From JBDTSW01 sp051004675 (GTDB lineage: Bacteria; Actinomycetota; Thermoleophilia; Solirubrobacterales; 70-9): 30,751 bases of DNA. The stretch lies in NCBI GenBank assembly GCA_051004675.1, contig JBPCKC010000016.1:1-30751 (forward strand). Reading direction: 5' to 3'. Position 1 is the stretch's first letter. Every line of letters begins with the position of its first letter. Shown piece by piece: positions 29,151 to 30,751 of the stretch. The notes below the pieces were generated by a model. It was not told the origin of the DNA, made no database searches, and saw only the letters and a program-made list of their open reading frames with translations. The translations under genes and the position numbers were made by a program.

Positions 29151-30751
29151 CTACTCGCCGACGTGAGCGCCGGACGCGCGCTTGCTGCTGCCGCCGTCGC
29201 CTCCGCCCGCCGGCAGCGAGTACTTCGAAGGCTTGGTGGGCACCTCGGGATTGTCGATCTCGGAGATCCGACCGATGAGCCGCTCCCACTGGTCGGGCTT
29301 CAGGAGTCGCACGAACTGCTTGTCGGGCGCCCCGGCATCGCCCACGGGCGAGTAGCCCACGTGGACGTGGTCGGCGTGGTCGCCCATGGCGAAGGTGGGG
29401 CCGCCCAGCTCCATGAGGGAGATCACCTGGTCGGGCAGCATCGTGCCCTGGAGGGTGAGGATGTCGCGGATCAAGGCGTATGACTGGGTCCCCGGACCCT
29501 GGTTGCCGAGAACGGTCTGACCATTGATCGCGGCGATGTCGATCGCCGACCCGAAGGAGTGGTGGCTGACGTTGCCGGAGGTGGTGATGCTGGTCTCGCG
29601 GCCGCAGAGCATCGAGGTGATCGTGAGGTCGTACCCCCGCGCGGTCAGGAACTCCATGATCGCCATGATCCGGCGGTCGATCTGGCCGCCCTGGATGTAG
29701 TCGCGGTCGCAGGCGGCGATCTCGAGGTCGGGGTTCGAGAGCACCCGGCGCTCGAGCTGCTCCTTCGACATGAGCAGGATCTGACCGATGCTGACGCCGG
29801 TGCCCTCGAACGGGTTCTTGCCGGCGGCGCGGTAGATCGCGGTGTCCTCCAAGAGCTTCCAGCCGTCGAGGATCGGCTTGGGGTCGATCTTCCGGGCGCC
29901 GCGTCCTGTGGGCTGGATCGCGAAGTTGAGATGGGGGGCGGACCCCTCGTCCAGATGCCCAAGGACGGTGCCGGCGACGACCTGCGAGCCCTCACGCAGG
30001 GCCTCCATCTCCATCGTGTCGCGGTCGAACTTCATCACGCCGCCGAGGTAGGACTTGAAGCTCTCGTATCCCGGGAAGCGTGTGGCCAGAAGCTCGTCGA
30101 GCTGGCCGGTGAGATCGGCGCGGCCGATGTTCCCCGGGCGCTCGGGGAACGCGTAGAGGCGTTCACGCATGTCCTCGGTGTTGAGCGGACCCGCGTCGGC
30201 CGCCTGGGGCTGCTGCTCGGCGACGACGAGCTTGCCGCGGGCATCGTCGTCGGAGCGGGAGCTCTCGCTGGCCGGGGCGGAGGGCTCGCTGTCGTCCGGG
30301 GTGACGAGGCGGAAGTCCTCCGCGGTCAGCTCCGACTCCTTCGGGACCGGGTAGACCTCGGCGACCTCGCCGAGCCCGGCGTAGGTGAACCGGTTGCCGT
30401 AGGAGTCCTGGAGGACCAGGAACTTGCCGAGCTTCTTGTTCTCGCCGACCTCGCGGATGACGCCGTCGTTCACCGCGACGACGGGGGCCTTCTCCTTCGA
30501 GTAGATGTTGATCCCTCGACGTGTGGGTGAGGCTGAGACGACGTCGGCGGCATTGCCGGCCACCCCCTTGCGGGGGGCAGAGCGCTCGGCGGCCTCGCGC
30601 TCGGAGATGTCGTCGGCGTAGCGGGCGTCGGCTGCGACCGGGAACCGCGCGCCCTCGGTGAGGCCGGTGAGCGAGCCGACCAGGTCGTCGGGCAGGTTGC
30701 CGTACTGCTTGGCGTAAAGGAGGACCTCGTCGACGTACCAGTCGGCGTGGT
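29151..30751 (-). CDS. Exported cell-wall protein, degenerate M23 plus M15-like peptidase domain (partial, 5' end outside window)
   Basis: The reading frame stays open through the right edge of the window, so the N-terminus is missing; numbering here is from the internal GTG at 30563. An M23-like beta-sheet begins at GINIYSKEKAPVVAVNDGVIREVG (18-40) and resumes at VVAGTVLGHLDEGSAPHLNFAIQP (195-218). In between is a roughly 110-residue insertion rich in Ser/Asp. The M23 zinc ligands are mostly absent (HLH is HLN at 211-213). A second domain (about 280-405) has S-x-H-x2-G-x-A-x-D (333-342) and HVH (399-401), the M15/VanY-type zinc site. It therefore probably acts as, or binds like, a peptidoglycan peptidase. 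Its TAG stop is in frame with the downstream gene. Confidence 0.72.
   Translation of the reverse strand, partial: HADWYVDEVLLYAKQYGNLPDDLVGSLTGLTEGARFPVAADARYADDISEREAAERSAPRKGVAGNAADVVSASPTRRGINIYSKEKAPVVAVNDGVIREVGENKKLGKFLVLQDSYGNRFTYAGLGEVAEVYPVPKESELTAEDFRLVTPDDSEPSAPASESSRSDDDARGKLVVAEQQPQAADAGPLNTEDMRERLYAFPERPGNIGRADLTGQLDELLATRFPGYESFKSYLGGVMKFDRDTMEMEALREGSQVVAGTVLGHLDEGSAPHLNFAIQPTGRGARKIDPKPILDGWKLLEDTAIYRAAGKNPFEGTGVSIGQILLMSKEQLERRVLSNPDLEIAACDRDYIQGGQIDRRIMAIMEFLTARGYDLTITSMLCGRETSITTSGNVSHHSFGSAIDIAAINGQTVLGNQGPGTQSYALIRDILTLQGTMLPDQVISLMELGGPTFAMGDHADHVHVGYSPVGDAGAPDKQFVRLLKPDQWERLIGRISEIDNPEVPTKPSKYSLPAGGGDGGSSKRASGAHVGE

Noticed and set aside
1..30751. tRNA or rRNA genes
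   Set aside because: No cloverleaf-like conserved sequence (such as GGTTCGAATCC arms) or rRNA core sequence was seen on either strand.

Overview
The window is a 30.75-kb piece of a very GC-rich chromosome with high GC at third codon positions, frequent GTG and some TTG starts, and tightly packed operons. The gene families (PAC2, PolX, class III cyclase fused to AAA and TPR, ArsA with an HSP20-like tail, AbiEi/DUF559, PadR) point to a high-GC actinobacterium. A soil Thermoleophilia/Solirubrobacterales-type organism is my best inference; no rRNA or other marker in the window confirms it. I found no tRNA, rRNA, CRISPR array, prophage or transposase gene.

Layout. 1-6.3 kb: a PAC2 gene (-), a YhaM-like HD/OB nuclease (+), an operon of two half-size TauE/SafE proteins plus the ribosome-rescue hydrolase ArfB (-), otsB with a small membrane protein (+), and a MarR-MFS efflux operon (-). 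6.3-10.3 kb: PolX (-), a dolichol-phosphate-mannose-synthase-like glycosyltransferase, thioredoxin, and a secreted beta-propeller of Vgb-lyase type (+). 10.4-16 kb: a 1200-residue zinc-ribbon/adenylate cyclase/AAA/TPR signalling protein, a Cys-containing small protein and an ArsA-type ATPase (-). 16-19.4 kb: a lipoprotein and two cation/calcium exchangers (+). 19.6-20.9 kb: a three-gene operon (-) with a membrane protein, an acidic protein and a cupin. 21-22.2 kb: an acyl-CoA dehydrogenase behind a perfect 18-bp TetR-type palindrome. 22.3-25.3 kb: an AbiEi/DUF559 protein, a small membrane protein, a PadR-SRPBCC pair and a secreted protein. 25.4-28.2 kb: a 3-hydroxyacyl-CoA dehydrogenase/enoyl-CoA hydratase fusion (beta-oxidation, fitting the acyl-CoA dehydrogenase) and a sirtuin. 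28.2 kb to the end: an unknown protein and a partial cell-wall protein with a degenerate M23 and an M15-like domain.

The most unusual signal is not a gene. Two copies of a roughly 164-170 bp imperfect palindrome, with 18-bp terminal inverted repeats and CTAG at the ends, lie at 1-145 (cut by the window edge) and 10294-10463. The copies differ from each other, but several differences are compensatory across the stem. The ends of each element carry TAG codons: in the second copy these are the actual stop codons of the two convergent flanking genes. It is an ERIC-like/MITE-like structured element that I do not recognise as a named family. Other non-coding structure includes a perfect 16-bp hairpin next to three exact-period 30-bp repeats (14.16-14.37 kb) and three 22-bp repeats after the acyl-CoA dehydrogenase gene.
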